Shown piece after piece: positions 1 through 7,454 of a stretch of DNA of 64,000 nt. This stretch comes from Cyanobium sp. Cruz-8D1 (GTDB taxonomy: Bacteria > Cyanobacteriota > Cyanobacteriia > PCC-6307 > Cyanobiaceae), in the NCBI RefSeq assembly GCF_024345975.1, contig NZ_JAGQCD010000004.1, forward strand, positions 1 to 64,000, in the 5' to 3' direction. The position numbers were made by a program, and so were the translations under genes. Under the pieces are notes generated by a model. That model was given only the letters and a program-made list of their open reading frames with translations, had not been told where the DNA came from and did no database searches. How positions within the stretch are numbered: the stretch's first letter is position 1; every line of letters starts with the position of its first letter.

Positions 1-29
1 GGGTCATCGGGAAGGAAGCGGTAGCGCAT
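1..29 (-). CDS. 5' end of an unidentified leftward gene (partial)
   Basis: A leftward ATG at 29-27 opens a frame reading MRYRFLPDDP before the window ends. Ten residues are too few to name a family. It is called a gene start because promoter-like hexamers and a Fur-box-like sequence lie 34-78 bp upstream in the right orientation. If the promoter is real, the gene is probably iron- or Fur-regulated. Another ATG at 7-5 is also possible. Confidence 0.3.
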
Positions 30-62
30 CGGAGAGGGGCGCCCTTATTGCGAACTGCTCGC

Positions 63-92
63 AACCTAGACGCTTAACCACCCCTTTTGCAA
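63..92 (-). promoter_or_regulatory. Putative sigma70-type promoter for the left-edge gene
   Basis: Read leftward, TTGCAA (92-87) resembles a -35 element. It is followed after 18 bp by TAGGTT (68-63), a -10-like hexamer. The first candidate ATG lies about 34 bp further on. The -35 hexamer overlaps the Fur-box-like site, the usual geometry for repression. This is motif reading only; no transcript start is known. Confidence 0.35.
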
Positions 93-107
93 GCGATTCT
101 CAATAGC
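89..107. promoter_or_regulatory. Fur-box-like operator
   Basis: The 19-mer GCAAGCGATTCTCAATAGC matches 15 of 19 positions of the classic Fur-type inverted repeat GCAAATGATTCTCATTTGC. It overlaps the -35 hexamer of the leftward promoter. The nearest leftward start is about 60 bp away. The fur-family gene nearby ends at 374 and is transcribed toward this site, so it is not obviously its target. The base match is seen; Fur binding is inferred. Confidence 0.4.
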
Positions 108-373
108 AGCTGGAGATTGCGACGGGGAGGCGGCGGGGAGGCGGCAGCGCAAGGGTCCCCAGGGCCGGTCACCCGCGACGGTCGCCTTGGAGGCCTGCCG
201 TTGTGCCCACGGCAGCGGGTCCCGCGCCGATCGCCTCCAGCCTGGTGTGATTCCTCCGCTTCAGCCCCCCATGCTCCGCATCCGTGGCGATCGGTCCAGC
301 CTGCTGGCCGCGCTGGCAGCCCACTGGGCCGATCAGCAGCTGCAACTGCCAGCACTCAGCCCCGGCACCCCCC
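108..373. other. Non-coding stretch with no recognised gene
   Basis: These 266 bases lie between the Fur-box-like site and the stop codon of the fur-family gene. All six frames give low-complexity, Pro/Arg/Ala-rich translations typical of out-of-frame high-GC DNA. A 50-codon rightward frame at 271-423 was considered and not accepted. No tRNA or terminator hairpin was recognised. Confidence 0.5.
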
Positions 374-844
374 TCAACCCTGCTCCTCAGCCGCGCAGGC
401 CGGACAGAGGGCCCGCACGTTGAGCACGCACTCCAGCAAACGGAAGCCGAAGGCCCCAGCCGCCGCCTCGCCAGCGGCGAGGACGGAACCGCTCTCGAAC
501 TCCTCGGTGCGGCCGCAGCGGACACAGAGCAGGTGGTGATGGTCGCGGTGGGCGTCGCCGGCCAGCTCGAAGCGCCGCCCCCCCTCCGGCAGTTCCAGTT
601 CCTGCAGCAACCCCATCGAACTCAGCAACCGCAGGGTGCGGTAGACGGTGGCCAGCGACACCCGCTCCTGGCTGCGCACCAGGCGCAGGTGCACCTCCTC
701 CGCACTCAGGTGACTGCCCTCGCCGATCCGCTCGAACAGATCCAGCACGCGCTGGCGCTGCGGTGTGAGCCGCTGGCCCCGATCGTGGAGGGTGGTGCGC
801 AGGCTGCTGGGCTGGGCCAGACCCGTGGGGGGAGTGTTCACCAC
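374..844 (-). CDS. Fur-family transcriptional regulator (PerR-like)
   Basis: A 156-aa metal-dependent repressor of the Fur superfamily. Residues ~18-85 form the winged helix (LTPQRQRVLDLF, then VSLATVYRTLRLL). The metal-binding and dimerisation half carries HRDHHH (99-104), CVRC (107-110) and CPAC (147-150), giving the two CxxC pairs of a structural zinc site. The context around LLCVRCGRTEEF and the spacing look closest to cyanobacterial PerR/FurC as I remember it, but FurA and Zur cannot be excluded. The start is GTG at 844 or the adjacent GTG at 841. The open frame runs much further upstream but only as a shadow of the next gene. It is the last gene of a leftward run, 29 bp after the UPF0104 gene. 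Confidence 0.85.
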   Translation of the reverse strand: MVNTPPTGLAQPSSLRTTLHDRGQRLTPQRQRVLDLFERIGEGSHLSAEEVHLRLVRSQERVSLATVYRTLRLLSSMGLLQELELPEGGRRFELAGDAHRDHHHLLCVRCGRTEEFESGSVLAAGEAAAGAFGFRLLECVLNVRALCPACAAEEQG

Positions 845-873
845 GCGATCCCAGACCTTCGCAAAACTAGAGC

Positions 874-1950
874 CTATTGAGAAGGGCTGCCTGATGGCGG
901 TGTCGATGGCGGTGTCGCCGCCGACGGCTGCCGCACCAGCCGCCGGTCCAGGGCCACCAGGGTCGCCGCCAGCAGATCGGTGAGCGTGACGATCAGGCGG
1001 TAGCTCAAGGCCACCGCCAGCAGCGGCGCTTCCGGCAGGGCCACCCCCATCCGCAGCAGCAGCACCGCCTCGAACACCCCCAGACCGCCAGGTGCCCCCG
1101 GCACCACCAGACCAGCGGTCCAGGCCAGGGCGAATCCCGCCAGCCAGACGGGAACCTCGCTCCCCAGGGGCAGATCGAAGGCCCGGATGCAGCAGCAGAA
1201 GCCGGCGAAGCGCAACAGCACGAAGGCCAGCTCCGCCAGCAGCGGCGCCCAGGGGTAGCCCCGCAGCCAGCTGGAGCGCGCCACGGGCGACGCCTGGGCC
1301 AGCTCCTGCTGGAGCTCCTCCTCCAGGCCCAGCTCCCGGGCCCGGCGCCGCTCCAGCCGCGCCAGCAGGGGATCCAGCCAGCGGGGCAGCAGCAGGGCCA
1401 GGGGCAGCAGGCACACCAGTCCAAGGCCGCCCTGCCAGCCGCCCAGGGGCACCAGGGCCAGGGCCGCCACCGCCGCCACCAAGGGGTCGAGCAGCACCGC
1501 CACCAGAGCCATGCTCGTGCTGAGCGGCGCCGCCAGGGGGGCGCCCTCGCTGCGCAGCCGCTGCACCCGGGAGGCCAGGTGCCAGATCCCCCCGGGCAGG
1601 AACTTGCGCAGGTTGGTGGCCAGGTGCAGTTCCACCACCGCGGCCCAGTTGGGGCGCAGGCCCAGCCAGCGCAGGATCACGCCCCAGGCCACGCCATTGA
1701 TCAGCAGGCTGAGCAGGCTCACGCCGACGCCCAGCACCAGCCACAGCCAACCCTGGCCATCGAGCCGCAACTGCAGCAGCTGACGGCCATGGCTGAGCAG
1801 GGCCGCCATCACAAACCCGAGGCTGCCGAGGGTGATCCAGGGACGCAGGCCGCCCGGCAGGGCTGGCAAGGCAGGCAGGGCGGGCCACTTGATGGTCGTC
1901 GGCAGCCGGCGCCGCAGGCTTTCGAGGCTGGGGCGCGACCAGCGACTCAT
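874..1950 (-). CDS. UPF0104 / lysylphosphatidylglycerol-synthase-TM-like membrane protein
   Basis: A 358-aa polytopic inner-membrane protein with roughly eight hydrophobic segments. It carries the motif PGAPGGLGVFEAVLL near residue 285, a hallmark of the flippase-like UPF0104/YbhN family. That family resembles the membrane half of MprF lysyl-phosphatidylglycerol synthase; no soluble acyl-transferase half is present. The substrate is unknown. Its ATG overlaps the larC stop by 4 bp, so the two are probably co-transcribed. The C-terminus is a Ser/Pro-rich tail. Confidence 0.8.
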   Translation of the reverse strand: MSRWSRPSLESLRRRLPTTIKWPALPALPALPGGLRPWITLGSLGFVMAALLSHGRQLLQLRLDGQGWLWLVLGVGVSLLSLLINGVAWGVILRWLGLRPNWAAVVELHLATNLRKFLPGGIWHLASRVQRLRSEGAPLAAPLSTSMALVAVLLDPLVAAVAALALVPLGGWQGGLGLVCLLPLALLLPRWLDPLLARLERRRARELGLEEELQQELAQASPVARSSWLRGYPWAPLLAELAFVLLRFAGFCCCIRAFDLPLGSEVPVWLAGFALAWTAGLVVPGAPGGLGVFEAVLLLRMGVALPEAPLLAVALSYRLIVTLTDLLAATLVALDRRLVRQPSAATPPSTPPSGSPSQ

Positions 1951-3161
1951 GGCGCTCCTCCCTCAGCCGCCAGGGCGCGGCGGACCTCGTCACGCACCTC
2001 CTCGATGGAGCGACCCAGACGCCCGGCCAGCTCGACCAGGTCGGCATGTTCGGCCTTGGCACGCCGGCGACCGTCGGGCAGGCTGGCCCACTTGATCCGC
2101 ACCGGGCCCAGGGCGGTGGCCAGGGTGGCACTTTGCCTGGGCAGGATCCAGCGGTTCTGCAGCTGCTCCCGCACCCCCAGCGTCGTGCCATGGCGCCACC
2201 ACACCTGGCGCAGCACCGGCCCCAGCTCCGGGGGCATCAGGGCCGTCAGCAGGGTGCCGCTGCGGCCCTTCTTCATCGCCACCGGCTGACTGAACACGTC
2301 CAGGGCCCCGCCGCTGCGCAGGGCCTCCGCCAGGTAGGCCAGGTCCTCGGCGCTGGCGTCGTCGATCTGGGCCTGCTGCTGCAACAGGACTTCGCTCACT
2401 TCGTTGGCTCCACTGGCGCCATCGTCCCCCAGGGGACGGGCCAGGGTGAGGCGCAGCAGGTTGGCCCGATCCAGCTGGCGCGTCCCCAGCCCCACGCCCA
2501 CCTGCAACGGCACGGCCCCGGGGGAAGGGCCGAAACGGTCGGCCCAGCAGGCCATCAGGGCCAGGCCCGTGGGGGTGGTGAGCTCGCCGGGGGGAAACCC
2601 TTCGCTGGAGGCCAGCGGCAGGCCCCGCGAGCGGGCGATCTCCAGCACCGCCGGGGCCGGCAGGGGCAGGGCGCCATGGGCGGTGATCACGCTGCCGTGG
2701 CCCCCAGGCGGCACGCCGCAGACCAAGCGATCCACCCCCAGGTGCAGCAGGCCGGCGCAGACCCCCACGATGTCCACCAGGGCATCGATCGCCCCCACCT
2801 CATGAAACGCCACAGCCTCGGCGGGATGGCCGTGGACCGAGGCCTCCGCCTGCGCCAGCAGGGCGAACACCGCCAGCACCTTCCGCCGCAGCTCCGGCGC
2901 CAGGGGAGCCGCCTGGATCTGCTGGCGCAACGCCCCCCAGGGGCGATGGGGCGGTTGCTCCTCCAGGGCCTCGACATCCAGATGCAGGCCCCGCAGGCCG
3001 CCGCTGCGTCGCTCCTCGATCCGCAGCCGGTAGCGCCCCTCCAGGCCCAGGGCGGCGAGGGGCGCATGGATGGTCGCTTCGGGGAGGCCGAGGTCCAGCA
3101 GGGCGGCCAGCAGCATGTTGCCGGCCAGGCCGGTGGGGCAATCCAGCAGGGCCAGGGTCAT
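1947..3161 (-). CDS. larC: LarC-family nickel-insertion protein
   Basis: A 404-aa protein matching LarC, which inserts nickel into the pyridinium-dithio pincer cofactor of lactate racemase-type enzymes. The N-terminus (LLDCPTGLAGNMLLAALLDLG) and the histidine-containing segment AVAFHEVGAIDALVDIVG (~132-149) are typical, as is ELTTPTGLALM. In lactobacilli LarC is made by ribosomal frameshifting between two ORFs; here both halves lie in one frame. No larA, larB or larE homologue is visible in the window, so the client enzyme is unknown. It overlaps both neighbours by 4 bp. Confidence 0.85.
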   Translation of the reverse strand: MTLALLDCPTGLAGNMLLAALLDLGLPEATIHAPLAALGLEGRYRLRIEERRSGGLRGLHLDVEALEEQPPHRPWGALRQQIQAAPLAPELRRKVLAVFALLAQAEASVHGHPAEAVAFHEVGAIDALVDIVGVCAGLLHLGVDRLVCGVPPGGHGSVITAHGALPLPAPAVLEIARSRGLPLASSEGFPPGELTTPTGLALMACWADRFGPSPGAVPLQVGVGLGTRQLDRANLLRLTLARPLGDDGASGANEVSEVLLQQQAQIDDASAEDLAYLAEALRSGGALDVFSQPVAMKKGRSGTLLTALMPPELGPVLRQVWWRHGTTLGVREQLQNRWILPRQSATLATALGPVRIKWASLPDGRRRAKAEHADLVELAGRLGRSIEEVRDEVRRALAAEGGAP

Positions 3162-3799
3162 GGGGGGGGCCGCCGTCCGAAGCGTGGGGCCGCCGCCAGC
3201 AGCCGTTCGGCCTCGGCCTCCATTTCAGAGCGGCGGGCCCGCAGGGCCTGCTCCACCTCCCGGCGCGCCCGGCGCTGTTCCAGGCGGGCCGTTTCAACAT
3301 CGAAGCCCGAGAGGCCCCAGAGGCGGCCCAGCAAGGCCCGGTCGTCATCGCCGCCAACACTGTCGCCGTACACCAGCGACTCGGCCACCATGCCGGCCTG
3401 CAGCACCCGGCTCCAGCGCCGCAGGTCCTCGGCGGAGAGCTTGACGCTCTCGGGCAGAGCGAACTCGGTGCAACCGCCGCTGTCAACACCGGCCCGCAGG
3501 CAGGCCAGGCTGCCCACCAGCACCCGCTGCACCGCCAGACCATCACTGAGCGCCGCCAGGGCGTGGCCGGCTTCATGGATGGCGATGCGGCGCAGGCGCC
3601 CGTGGCCGCCGGGCAGGGTTTCGGCCAGCAGGTGGCCGCCCCGGCCGCCGAAGCGGGCCGCATCGATGGTGAGGGATCCCAGGCCCAGGGCCACGAGCAC
3701 GGTGATCCACCAGGGGGAAAGCCCGACCAGCGGGCCCAGCACGGCGGCAAGGCTGACCAGCAGCACCACGACGCCAGCCGTGAGGGCACCGCTGGTCAT
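3158..3799 (-). CDS. Membrane-anchored M41-type (FtsH-like) protein without an AAA domain
   Basis: A 213-aa protein. Two hydrophobic segments fill residues ~5-45. A zinc-protease helix follows, IAIHEAGHALAAL, with the HEAGH motif near residue 74. FtsH proteases (~600 aa) have an AAA+ ATPase ahead of this motif; none exists here. A likely third metal-ligand region is around GGDDDRALLG. The C-terminus is a charged, Arg/Glu-rich helix. Comparable short cyanobacterial proteins are often labelled ATP-dependent Zn protease although they lack the ATPase. It could be an active intramembrane-associated peptidase or a regulatory partner of FtsH. Confidence 0.7.
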   Translation of the reverse strand: MTSGALTAGVVVLLVSLAAVLGPLVGLSPWWITVLVALGLGSLTIDAARFGGRGGHLLAETLPGGHGRLRRIAIHEAGHALAALSDGLAVQRVLVGSLACLRAGVDSGGCTEFALPESVKLSAEDLRRWSRVLQAGMVAESLVYGDSVGGDDDRALLGRLWGLSGFDVETARLEQRRARREVEQALRARRSEMEAEAERLLAAAPRFGRRPPP

Positions 3800-3800
3800 C

Positions 3801-4505
3801 TCAGCGACCCTGGCGGGTCACGGCGCGGCCATGGCCCTTGGGCTTGGCCGGACCACCTTTGTCGCCGCCGGGCTTGCGGGCCCGGCCGCCGCGGTTACCC
3901 CGTTCCGCCACCGGACCGATGACCTCAAAGCGCTCGACGGCGAGCTGCTGCCCCTGGCGCCGCAGATCGAGGGAGACGAAGTGGCGCAGATGCTCCAGGG
4001 AAATGTCGCCGCGCAGCTGCAGCTTGAACGGCACCGGACGGTTGCCGTCGGGGCGGGGCTGCTGCCGCACCTTGATGACCAGATCGCCGGTCTCGGGGCG
4101 GGTGAAGATCAGTTCGCCACGGATCGAGAAATAGTCGTCACCCTCGGGAAGCTGGTCGGCGTCGGTGGCCTCGGCTTCAGTGGCCTCGGCTTCATTGGCT
4201 TCAGCTTCGGGGGCAGGGGCGAGGGTGCTCGGTTCCCACACGCCCACCATCTGCAGGTGCAGCTGGTTCTCCTCCCGGGAGCGGGGGTAGACGACCCAGA
4301 GATGGGGCATCGCCAGGTCGAGATGGCGCCGCATCAGCGTGAGCAGGCGGCCGAGCACCACGGCCTCGATCTCGGTGCCATCGGTCGTGCGGATCAGACC
4401 CCGGGTGGGCTGGTCGGGATCGGCCGGTACGTAGCAACCGCGCACCACTCCGATGGCCCGGTACTGCATCGGCTCGGTGACCGGGGAGATGGGATGCTGG
4501 CGCAT
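3801..4505 (-). CDS. Conserved cyanobacterial hypothetical protein with a basic C-terminal tail
   Basis: A 234-aa protein read from ATG at 4505 (MRQHPISPVTEPMQYRAIG). A further ATG lies at MQYRAIG, and an upstream in-frame start at 4553 would overlap the divergent promoter region. The N-terminal part (YRAIGVVRGCYVP, then HLWVVYPRSREENQLHLQMVGVW) is a pattern I associate with an unnamed conserved cyanobacterial family. A central Glu/Ala linker repeats EAEA units. The C-terminus is rich in Gly/Arg/Lys, suggesting nucleic-acid or membrane contact. It ends 1 bp before the M41-like gene. No function is assigned. Confidence 0.65.
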   Translation of the reverse strand: MRQHPISPVTEPMQYRAIGVVRGCYVPADPDQPTRGLIRTTDGTEIEAVVLGRLLTLMRRHLDLAMPHLWVVYPRSREENQLHLQMVGVWEPSTLAPAPEAEANEAEATEAEATDADQLPEGDDYFSIRGELIFTRPETGDLVIKVRQQPRPDGNRPVPFKLQLRGDISLEHLRHFVSLDLRRQGQQLAVERFEVIGPVAERGNRGGRARKPGGDKGGPAKPKGHGRAVTRQGR

Positions 4506-4575
4506 GGTGGATGTGAAAAACCCCGTGGCGGTGCCTGGACTGGCCCGGGTCAATGTAAGCAGCAGCGGAAGCGCG

Positions 4576-5475
4576 ATGCCCAGGTCAGACTCGGACGCGA
4601 TCCTGAGCCCTCTCCGTCAGCGGATGCCCTCGCCGAACCGCCGCCTACCTGGCCTCCCGTCGCTGCTGGCGGCAGGCCTGGTCGGGCTGCTGGCCCTCGG
4701 GGGCGGCTGGTGGCTGGGCCAGCGCCAGTCGGCCACCCAGGCCAGTGCCGACCCGAAGCGGACGCTGCTCACCAAGGAGGCCACCCGCTTGCGGCTACGG
4801 CTCGACGGCGACGAAGCGGCCCCGGCCGACCGCCAGCGGCTGCTGGAGCTGTTGGTGGCCCTCGACCGCAAGGCGGAGGCGATCAGCCTGCTGGAGCCGA
4901 TGGCGGACCGGGAACCCGAGCGCTGGTCGCTGCGGCTGATGCTGGCCGAACTGCGGCGCGACCAGGGCGACCGCAGCGGCGCCGAGCGCGAACTGCGCCA
5001 GATCCTCAACCTGCGGCCCACCCAGGTGGAAGCCCTGCAACTGCTCAGCCTGCTGAACCTGGAGCAGGGTCGCGGCGCCGCCGCCGAGGCCCGGGTCAAG
5101 GCGGCCTACGCCATGGCCATCAAACCCGAGGTGCAGCCGGAGGCCCTGGGCATCGGCCTGCTGCTGGCCGAGCTCCAGCTCAAACGCGATCAGGTGGCCA
5201 GAGCAGCGGCCACCTACCTGCAGCTGGCCAACTTCTTTCCCCAGGACCAACGCCCGCTGCTGGGCCTGGCCATGCTGCGGCACGACCAAGGGGACGCCAG
5301 AGGGTCCCAGGAGGCCCTGGCCCAGGCACGGCTGAGAAACCCCAACCCCGAAAAGCCGGACCCGAGACTCGACGAACTGGCGGCGAGCTGGGGACTCGAA
5401 CCGCTCAGATCCCCTTCAGTTGCCCCGCAGACCCTGCCGGCGCCGGCTTCGGTGCCTTCGCGTCAAAGTCCCTGA
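4576..5475 (+). CDS. TPR-repeat protein with N-terminal membrane anchor
   Basis: A 299-aa protein. Residues ~25-47 (PSLLAAGLVGLLALGGGWWLG) form one membrane segment. The remainder is helical repeats with TPR-like periodicity (LLELLVALDRKAEAISLLEPMADREP, LMLAELRRDQGDRSGAERELRQIL), so a scaffold or adaptor role is likely. Start ATG 4576 was chosen because it leaves a 70-bp divergent intergenic gap. The longer frame from 4453 would overlap the neighbour's start and begins with unlikely sequence. The 3' end overlaps the convergent exported-protein gene by 71 bp. Confidence 0.65.
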   Translation: MPRSDSDAILSPLRQRMPSPNRRLPGLPSLLAAGLVGLLALGGGWWLGQRQSATQASADPKRTLLTKEATRLRLRLDGDEAAPADRQRLLELLVALDRKAEAISLLEPMADREPERWSLRLMLAELRRDQGDRSGAERELRQILNLRPTQVEALQLLSLLNLEQGRGAAAEARVKAAYAMAIKPEVQPEALGIGLLLAELQLKRDQVARAAATYLQLANFFPQDQRPLLGLAMLRHDQGDARGSQEALAQARLRNPNPEKPDPRLDELAASWGLEPLRSPSVAPQTLPAPASVPSRQSP

Positions 5476-5797
5476 GGGCCTGATCGACCGCGGAACTGGG
5501 TGGGGTGGCGTCGTCGAGGGAGGTGCTGCGCTTCAGCTTGTTCAGCAGGTCGAGGGGATTGGTGCTGTCGAGGATCGAGCCGCTGCCGGAACCGGATTTG
5601 CCGGGCCCGTAGTCGTAGAGCTGGCGCTCCAACGTGCCAGTGCCGAGTGTCTGGCCGTAGCCGGCCTGCTGGGCCAAGGCCTCACCGGCCGGCAGCAGGG
5701 CCAGCGCAGCGGCGGCCAGGGTGCCGACACGGACGATGCCGGCGCGGACAGTGCCAGCGAGGAGAGTGCCGGCGCGCAAAGGAAGCAAAGGGTTCAT
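5405..5797 (-). CDS. Small exported hypothetical protein
   Basis: A 130-aa protein with a signal-peptide-like N-terminus: positive start, hydrophobic stretch to about residue 40, and a cleavage-like site at GEALAQQ. The mature part is short, polar and Gly/Ser/Pro-rich (GKSGSGSGSILDSTNPLDLLNKLKRS). No family is recognised. Its last 71 bp lie antisense to the end of the TPR gene, so both frames constrain that stretch. The start is ATG 5797, divergent from the exonuclease gene with a 76-bp gap. It could be a thylakoid-lumen or periplasmic protein. Confidence 0.55.
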   Translation of the reverse strand: MNPLLPLRAGTLLAGTVRAGIVRVGTLAAAALALLPAGEALAQQAGYGQTLGTGTLERQLYDYGPGKSGSGSGSILDSTNPLDLLNKLKRSTSLDDATPPSSAVDQALRDFDAKAPKPAPAGSAGQLKGI

Positions 5798-5873
5798 GGC
5801 TCCTGCCGGCGAGGGGAAGAATCACCAGGACCTTCATGATAAGGGCCCCCAGCCGGTCCACCGGCCCGTCGCC

Positions 5874-6713
5874 ATGGCCCTGCGGATCGCCACCTGGAAC
5901 GTCAATTCGGTGCGCACCCGGCTCGATCAGGTTGGTGCCTGGCTCAGGAGCGAAGGGCCCGAGGTGCTCTGCCTGCAGGAAACCAAGGTGGCCGATGACC
6001 TGTTCCCCCACGCCGCCTTCGAGGCCCTGGGCTACCGGTCCGTGATCAGCGGCCAGAAGGCCTACAACGGCGTGGCGATCCTCAGCCGACTGCCGATCGA
6101 GGACGTGCGGGTGGGCTTCGCCGCCCTGCTGCCGGACGATCCGACGGCCGAGGCGCTGGGCGAGCAGAAACGGGTGATCAGTGCCTCGATCGAAGGGGTG
6201 CGGGTGCTGAATCTCTACGTCCCCAACGGATCGGCCCTGACCTCGGAGAAGTACCCCTACAAGCTGGAGTGGCTGGCCTGCCTGCGGCGCTACCTGGAGG
6301 CCCAGGAGGCCGAAGGGGAACCCCTGGCCATGGTGGGGGACTTCAACATCGCCCTGGACTCCCGCGACATCCACGACCCGGAGCGCCTCAGCGGCGGCAT
6401 CATGGCCAGTGATCCGGAGCGGCAGGCCCTGAGCGCCGCCCTGGGCGATCGCCTCAGCGACGTGTTCCGCGTCTTTGAGACGGAGCCCGGCCACTGGAGC
6501 TGGTGGGACTACCGCACCGGCGCCTGGGACATGGACCGGGGCTGGCGCATCGACCACATCTATCTTTCAGACGAGTTGCTGGCCTGCGCCACGGGCTGCG
6601 TCATCCACAAGGATCAGCGCGGCAACGCGCAGCCCAGCGACCATGCGCCGGTGGTGGTGCACCTGGCCTGGCCGCCACAGGAAGCGGCCGACGGCGACGA
6701 CCACCGGTGGTGA
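5874..6713 (+). CDS. xth: Exodeoxyribonuclease III
   Basis: A 279-aa AP endonuclease/3'-5' exonuclease of base-excision repair. The EEP-fold motifs appear in order: TWNVNSVR (N-terminal Asn), LCLQETKV (Glu metal ligand), YNGVAILSR, GDFNIALDSRDIHD (Asp/Asn), GWRIDHIYLS and SDHAPVVV (terminal catalytic Asp-His). All key residues are present and the length matches the family. ATG 5874 is preferred to the upstream in-frame start at 5721, which would extend into poorly conserved sequence and overlap the divergent gene. Confidence 0.95.
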   Translation: MALRIATWNVNSVRTRLDQVGAWLRSEGPEVLCLQETKVADDLFPHAAFEALGYRSVISGQKAYNGVAILSRLPIEDVRVGFAALLPDDPTAEALGEQKRVISASIEGVRVLNLYVPNGSALTSEKYPYKLEWLACLRRYLEAQEAEGEPLAMVGDFNIALDSRDIHDPERLSGGIMASDPERQALSAALGDRLSDVFRVFETEPGHWSWWDYRTGAWDMDRGWRIDHIYLSDELLACATGCVIHKDQRGNAQPSDHAPVVVHLAWPPQEAADGDDHRW

Positions 6714-6729
6714 CGGACCGCCGGGGAAC

Positions 6730-7341
6730 TCACGCCAGCAGCGCCGCCAGATCGAGGTCCGCTCTCCGCACCAGGGCGAACAGCGTGCCGGAATTGCCGC
6801 GGCTCACCCGCAGCGCATCATCGAGCACGGTGACATCGAGCCAGGCTGGAAAGCTCTGATTCACCTGCCGAAACAGCTGCAGGCGCCGTTCTCCGATCCG
6901 GGGTCCCAGCCAGCCGCCCCGCTCGAACTGCACCGACACCCGCTGGTGGGGCGGCTCGGGGGCGACGGCGATCCGGGCCTGCACCCCGATCCCCGCCAGG
7001 GGCCCGAGGGGGCCGGCCAGCCGCAGCAGGTTCATGGCACGGCCATTGGCGGGATCGAGCAGTTGCAGATTCTCCAGCCAGGGCTGGACCGCCAGATAGG
7101 GCAGGGAGCTGCTGCTCCAGCGCAGTTCCCAGACCCCCGCCAGCTGGGACGCCTGGGCGGCCAGATCGGCGGGCTGCAGGCGCTCCAGCCGCTCGATCAG
7201 GGCCGGAATCCTCTCGGCGGCCTGGACTGCGGAACGGGCAGATCCGGCCCGCAGCCAGCCCAGCAGTTCCTCCCGGCAGGCTTGCGCTTCACCGTCCGCA
7301 CCCGTCGGGCCATCGTCGATCGCAAGGGAAGGATCCGACAC
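6730..7341 (-). CDS. PAP/fibrillin-family protein
   Basis: A 203-aa soluble protein. Residues ~30-200 have the plastid-lipid-associated/fibrillin layout: a helical start (RIPALIERLERLQPADL), LAGVWELRWSSSSLPYL, and a C-terminal strand pair ending DDALRVSRGNSGTLFALVRR. These lipocalin-like proteins associate with thylakoid or plastoglobule lipids and are linked to photoprotection. It converges with xth (16-bp gap) and diverges from mqo (113-bp gap). Confidence 0.8.
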   Translation of the reverse strand: MSDPSLAIDDGPTGADGEAQACREELLGWLRAGSARSAVQAAERIPALIERLERLQPADLAAQASQLAGVWELRWSSSSLPYLAVQPWLENLQLLDPANGRAMNLLRLAGPLGPLAGIGVQARIAVAPEPPHQRVSVQFERGGWLGPRIGERRLQLFRQVNQSFPAWLDVTVLDDALRVSRGNSGTLFALVRRADLDLAALLA

Positions 7342-7454
7342 CGGCGTTCACCCGCAGCACGGGGGCGCATCAGGATCCATGCTGTCAGGGACAGGTGGCC
7401 ATCGGATACCGTGTCGCCCGGCCTGATCGCCGATCCGATCCACCGGCAGACCCC

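Noticed and set aside
271-423. 50-codon rightward ORF starting MLRIRGDRSSLLAALAAHW
   Set aside because: Plausible amphipathic start, but it runs into the antisense 3' end of the fur-like gene with a Pro/Arg-rich tail. No ribosome-binding site or family match was seen.
2046-5483. 1145-codon rightward ORF opposite fur-larC
   Set aside because: Antisense to well-supported genes (LarC, UPF0104, M41-like). The translation is Gln/Gly/Pro-rich shadow sequence and its last part is out of frame with the TPR gene.
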